This document shows positions 58,901-64,000 of a stretch of DNA of 64,000 bases, one piece after another (the stretch's first letter is position 1; every line of letters begins with the position of its first letter). Origin of the DNA: Helianthus annuus. Its lineage: Eukaryota; Streptophyta; Magnoliopsida; Asterales; Asteraceae. Below the pieces are notes generated by a model, which did not search any database, was not told the origin of the DNA, and saw only the letters and a program-made list of their open reading frames with translations. Position numbers and translations under genes: made by a program. The stretch spans positions 147,882,435 through 147,946,434 of the forward strand of contig NC_035433.2 in the NCBI RefSeq assembly GCF_002127325.2. The letters are read 5' to 3'.

Positions 58901-59389
58901 TTATTTACCCGCTTTATTAAGTCCCCTGTTTATTTATTAATTATATTGGAAAGCCTTAACTTTCACTGTTGACGCTTTTAACCCTTCTTCTACGAATTCG
59001 ATCGTAACTTTCTCGTTTCATATCGAAACTTCGCGAAATTCATATATATTATTTTAGTGAGGGTATAATACCGTCACAATGTCTTTGGAACGTTAAAGGG
59101 TCACTCAGAGGTATTATTAAACATGTTGACACAGTTAACCCCTGTAGTTTGTAATCTCTCACTTTCTTCCGCGTTTTGTTTTTGTACGATCTATAATTTA
59201 TTCGTTTGAAGGTTTAAGCATTATTTAGGGATACTATACAGTATATTTACCCTTGTTGACATTTATAACCCTCGAATTTATATACTTTCAAGGTTTGTCA
59301 AAATTAGTCCTTTATTTATTATAGATGCCACGTATAAACAAATGACACGTGTTAACACATCATTGGACACAAAAATTCGAGGTGTTACA
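55993..59389 (-). repeat. 3' LTR of gypsy element B (3397 bp)
   Basis: TG..CA ends: TGTAACACCTCG at its start (complement at 59389) and GGGGTGTGACA at its end (complement at 55993). It shares end sequences with LTR A but is over 700 bp longer. A palindrome cluster of a different motif (gcggcccgc/gcgggtcgc) lies at about 58617-58745. Confidence 0.85.
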
Positions 59390-59424
59390 TCCTCACCCCC
59401 TTAAAATAAATCTCGACCCGAGAT

Positions 59425-62400
59425 TTACTCAAATAAATAGGGGTATTTTTCTTTCATTGTAGCTTCGACTTCCCACGTATATTCAGGACCTCTACGAGCA
59501 TCCCATTTGACTTTTACAATCGGTACGTGCTTTCTGCGAAGCTTCTTCACCTGTCGATCTTCAATCGACAAAGGTTTTTCTATGAACTTTAAGCTCTCAT
59601 CTATATGCACATCTGTGTGTGGAATCACCAACGATTCGTCGGCGAAGCACTTTTTGAGATTGCAGATGTGGAACACATTGTGAATTCCATTGAGCTCTTC
59701 AGGCAAGTTCAACTTATAGGCAACTGATCCGACCCGTTCAATGACCTCAAAAGGTCCTATGTATCTCGGACTCAGTTTGCCCTTCTTGCCGAAGCGCATC
59801 ACCCCCTTCCAGGGTGATACCTTAAGTAATACCTTTTCACCCACTTCGAAGTGAAAATCCTTACGCTTTGGATCAGCGTAGCTCTTCTGCCTATCACGGG
59901 CAGCCTTGAGACGTTCCCGGATCTGGACAATCTTGTCCGTTGTCTGGAAAACAATCTCTGGTCCCGATAATTGGACCTCTCCTACTTCCGCCCAACAAAC
60001 AGGCGATCTGCATTTCCTACCATATAATGCCTCAAAAGGCGCAGCCTTTATGCTGGTGTGGTAGCTATTATTGTAGGAGAATTCGATCAGGGGTAGGTTT
60101 TTATCCCAGTTACCACCTAAATCGATCGCACATGCACGAAGCATGTCTTCTAGCGTTTGGATAGTACGCTCACTTTGACCGTCCGTCTGTGGATGGTAAG
60201 CCGTACTAAAGTTTAAACGCGTGCCCAAAGATTGCTGGAAACTTTTCTAGAAATGAGATGTGTATCTAGTATCCCTGTCGGAGATAATAGACACAGGTAT
60301 GCCGTGTAAGGCTACAATCTTATCAACATAAAGTTGGGCTAACATATCGGAGCTATACGTCTCCTTGATGGGTAGAAAATGAGCTGATTTAGTCAGCCTA
60401 TCGACTATGACCCATATTGTATCGTTTCCTTTCCTGGTCTTGGGTAACTTGGTTATGAAGTCCATAGTTACGCATTCCCACTTCCACTCGGGAAGTTCAG
60501 GCTGTTGTAGCAAGCCAGATGGCTTTTGGTGCTCGGCTTTGACTTGAGCACAAGTCAAGCACTTTGCTACATGGGCGGCTACAGACTTTTTCAAGCCTAT
60601 CCACCAATAATTTGCCTTTAAGTCTTGGTACATTTTGTCTGCACCCGGATGGACTGAGTATTTGGAACTATGGGCTTCCTGGAGAACAACATCTCGTAGT
60701 CCTCCATAAATCGGAACCCATATACGTCCGCTCAGCCTAAGAATTCCATCCTTGCTAAGAGTCAACTGCTCCTCAGTTACTCCCAGCTTTTCATTAGGAT
60801 AATTAGCTTCCAACACAGCCTCACGTTGCGCAGCTAATATTCTTTCCATTAAATTATTCTTAACGTCAATGCTCTTGGCATTGATTCGAATGAGTTTTAC
60901 CCTTTCTTTCCTGCTCAAGGCATCGGCGACCACATTCGCCTTGCCGGGATGGTACCTGATTTCGCAGTCATAATCATTCAGGGTTTCCATCCAACGGCGC
61001 TGTCTCATGTTCAACTCCTTCTGGTTGAACAGGTGCTGGAGGCTTTTGTGATCAGAATAAATCACAAATTTAATACCATAAAGGTAGTGCCTCCACAACT
61101 TCAGTGCAAATACAACGGCACCCAACTCCAAGTCGTGGGTGGTGTAATTCTTTTCATGCACCTTTAATTGCCTTGAAGCATAGGCAATCACTTCTGCATA
61201 AGCACACACCCCATGCCTGTGTGTGATGCATCGCAGTAAACTACGAATTCATCTGTCCCTTCTGGTAATGTCAGCACAGGTGCGTTGCTTAGCTTTTGCT
61301 TCAGTATTTCGAAGGACTCTTGCTGCTTTGGGCCCCAAATGTACTTTTCTTTCTTCTTGGTCAAAGAAGTCAAGGGCGCAGCAATCCTCGAAAAATTTTC
61401 AATAAATCTCCGGTAGTATCCTGCTAACCCCAGGAAGCTACGGATTTCGGTAGGCGTCTTTGGCTCTTGCCAGTTCATGACTGCCTCTACCTTAGCGGGA
61501 TCCACTTGGATACCACGCTCACTCACAACGTGACCTAAAAACTGAACTTCTCGTAGCCAGAATTCACATTTCGAGAATTTGGCGTAGAGTTTCTCACGCT
61601 GTAGTAATTCGAGAATGCAACGGAGGTGCTTCTCGTGGTCAGTTTGATTCTTGGAATATATAAGGATATCGTCGATGAAGACTATGACGAACTTGTCCAA
61701 GTATGGCTTGCAAACGCGATTCATGAGATCCATGAACGCAACCGGTGCATTTGTGAGCCCGAAAGGCATCACTAGGAACTCGTAATGACCATAGCGAGTC
61801 CTAAATGCAGTTTTGTGTACATCTTCATCTCTGACCCTTAGTTGATGATATCCCGACCTCAAGTCGATCTTGGAGAAGTAGCTTGCTCCTTGCAGCTGAT
61901 CGAATAGATCATCGATCCTTGGTAAAGGATATCTATTCTTTATGGTAACTTTATTCAGTTCTCTATAGTCGATGCACAACCGCATCGACCCGTCCTTTTT
62001 CTTTACAAATAGGACAGGAGCTCCCCAGGGAGATGAACTAGGTCTGATAAAACCCTTCGCCAGCAGTTCATCCAACTGGGTCCTCAGTTCTTTCATTTCC
62101 GTCGGAGCTAATCTGTAAGGTGCTCTTGCTATCGGAGCTGCTCCAGGGATGATGTCAATTCTGAACTCCACTTGTCTATCTGGTGGCAAACCAGGTAGTT
62201 CTTCAGGAAAAACCTCGGGGTATTCAGAAATGACAGGAAGATCCTCGATCTTCGGCTTTGGTTCTTCAATTATCACCTGAGCCATGTAAATTACACAGCC
62301 TCTGTTCAAACACCTTGAAGCTTTCAGCATAGATACGTCTTCGGGCAATCCGTAGTGCGTATCCCCTCGAATGGTAAGAGATTCACCACTCGGAGTCTTT

Positions 62401-63965
62401 AAGACTATTTGCCTCTTGCCGCAAATGATTTGGGACTGGTTATGGGATAACCAGTCCATGCCTAGCACGATGTCAAAACCCGCAAGTTTGAAAGGAAGTA
62501 GGGATAAAGGAAAAGAATGGTTCCTAATGGACATTTCACATCCTTCTAGAACAGTAGAGACGGTTTCTATCGTGCCGTCTGCTAACTCTACTTCGTATTT
62601 CACGTCAAGGGTTTTGATTGGCATATTTAGTAGTTGGCAAAATTTCTGGTCTACAAAGGACTTATCAGCGGCAGAATCGAATAGTACTCTTGCAAATATA
62701 TTATTTACGAGAAAAGTACCTGTAAGCACATTGTCGTCCTTAACCGCTTCCTTTGCATCCAAGCGAAAAACTCTCGCATTCGACTTCTTCGTCTCTTCCG
62801 CCTTCTTGGCATACTTTGGGCAATTACTCTTTATGTGCCCCTTTTCGTTACAATTAAAGCAGGTTGCATCTTTTATCTTTTTGCACTCCACTGTCTTATG
62901 ATCCCTGGACTTGCATAGCCCACAGGATGGAGTCTTTTGTTGCGACTGCGAACCAGACGCAAACCTACACTTCCCGGAGTGAGGTTTCTTACAGACCTTG
63001 CAGTGAGGTCTTCCATTAGTTTGCCCCTCCTTCTTTGCCTCCGACCCTCTCTTGCCCTCACCGTTTCCACGGTGCTTTTTCCCGGACTTTCGTGAGGTAT
63101 CATCCTCACGTTTTCGCTTTTCGGCCTCCTTGCTCCTTTGTGCCCTCAGACGGACAGCATCAAGTGTAAGAGACAAGGAGAGGTCAGTAACTGACCTGAA
63201 GGTCGTTGGCCTAGAGGCCTTTACGCTGGCCTTGATCGCCGGCTCTAAGCCCCCAATGAAACGGGCAATCCTTCTAGGTTCTGGTGTCACAAGATATGGC
63301 ACCAGGCGTGACATAGTGTTAAAACTTGTCAGATATGCTTGACAATCCAGGTTTGTCATCACTAGTGAGACAAAATCAGCCTCAATCTTCTCAACCTCGT
63401 GCTGAGGGCAGTAGTTTTCTTTTATGAGGGTAATAAACTCCCCCCATGACATTTTGTACAAGGCAGACTTACCTGAAGCCTGCACCAGAGCTCTCCACCA
63501 CGCCAGGGCCTCGCCCTTGAATGACTGGGACACAAACTTAACCACGTCCCTCTCAGCGCACCCGCTGATGTCCACAATCGTGTCCATCTCGTCTAGCCAG
63601 GTGATACAGTCAACCGCACCTTTCTCCCCTGTAAATTCACGGGGTTTACATGATACAAAGTATTTGTAGGTGCAACCCTTAGCACTGGACGCATCTGTAT
63701 ATTCTCTATCGCGATGAACGCTGTGCTCAGTAGACGAATGCTTGTCGTCATCTTTCTTGGGTTCAGAGGGTGGTTTGGAGTGTGTCTTAGGTTTAGAGGG
63801 TGGTTTTGACACAGTTCTGCCTTGAGACTCAGTATGTTGACGATCAATAGCTGCCTGAACAGCATTGTCAATCAGAGCCTTCAGTTGTGCGCCTGTCAAA
63901 TGCACTGACGCATTGTCATAGTCATCTTCGTTTGTGTGGCTGTTCTCTCCATTGGGATCCGCCAT
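59425..63965 (-). pseudogene. Gypsy element B Gag-Pol polyprotein, one frameshift and one nonsense codon
   Basis: ATG 63965 opens a Gag region (retrotransposon gag core near [14 protein letters not shown]), a CCHC knuckle ([14 protein letters not shown]), a protease ([12 protein letters not shown]), reverse transcriptase ([26 protein letters not shown]) and RNase H (VYCDASHTG). The frame shifts near 61190-61209. It continues through DHKSLQHLF to an integrase with an HHCC-type end ([15 protein letters not shown]), then DFITKL and SIISDRD. A TAG at 60247-60249 replaces a codon expected to be Trp. The last block 59425-60244 has [11 protein letters not shown] and a chromodomain-like tail ([17 protein letters not shown]). 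The two lesions are the only breaks seen, so the insertion is comparatively young. Confidence 0.92.
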
Positions 63966-64000
63966 TGTAACTTGAATCTGTTACAGAAGATAACAAAATT
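63966..64000 (-). other. Leader between gypsy B polyprotein and its 5' LTR
   Basis: Only 35 bases are visible. No primer-binding site could be recognised; it probably lies just beyond the window edge. Confidence 0.4.

Larger units (their letters stand above)
55993..64000 (-). mobile_element. Ty3/gypsy element B (chromodomain type, Tekay/Del-like), inserted in element A; 5' LTR off window
   Basis: From low to high coordinate: 3' LTR 55993-59389, polypurine tract (complement of tcctcacccccttaaaa) at 59390-59406, then polyprotein 59425-63965. It starts within element A coding DNA directly after gatacctt, which matches the uninterrupted copy at 59813-59822 in B. The 5' LTR and primer-binding site are beyond 64000. 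Clade assignment rests on the chromodomain-like C-terminus and long LTR. Confidence 0.88.

Noticed and set aside
62371..62901. A 176-codon plus-strand frame
   Set aside because: It is antisense to the gag-protease region of gypsy element B and has no independent support.

Overview
The window is plant nuclear DNA, most likely from an Asteraceae species. Genes are split into many short GT-AG exons separated by AT-rich introns, and non-coding space is packed with miniature inverted-repeat elements (MITEs), LINE, SINE, Helitron-like and Ty3/gypsy sequences. The family guess rests on my impression that several of these repeat types are abundant in daisy-family genomes; it is inference, not a database result.

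Layout: (1) 275-4767 (+) is the 3' part of a neurochondrin-family gene, 11 exons, with its 5' end off the window. (2) 5844-7640 holds a long inverted-repeat element that may carry captured DNA, plus short palindromic tandem repeats. (3) 8035-22029 (-) is a complete large gene of 21 exons and 1785 codons before the stop, encoding a PHD, extended-PHD, SET and post-SET protein, a trithorax/Set1-like histone methyltransferase. It contains an in-frame tandem triplication of a 156-nt exon. (4) 23489-25675 is a block of MITEs. (5) 25700-31620 is a decayed L1-type LINE with an RRM in ORF1. (6) 31930-32836 is a tRNA-derived SINE split by a hAT-type MITE with a perfect 8-bp target duplication; the SINE shares its 3' end with the LINE. 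(7) 33797-42862 (-) is a complete 16-exon gene for a BAG6/scythe-like ubiquitin-like-domain protein of 681 residues, with MITEs nested up to three deep in its largest coding-region intron. (8) 44650-47990 is Helitron-like and tandem-repeat DNA. (9) 48010-49460 (-) is a broken METTL13-like methyltransferase copy. (10) 52884-64000 is one chromodomain-type Ty3/gypsy retrotransposon inserted into another, both on the minus strand.

The three intact host genes are unrelated in function and form no operon-like unit. Splice models were built by hand: every junction preserves frame, and the two complete coding sequences come out as exact multiples of three (5358 and 2046 nt), which is strong internal support. 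The most notable signals are the exon triplication in the SET gene, a MITE family with repeated 9-bp target duplications (Mutator-like), a 516-bp foldback element whose interior is telomere-like repeat, the shared 3' tail of LINE and SINE, and clusters of short palindromes in the LTRs of the two gypsy elements.
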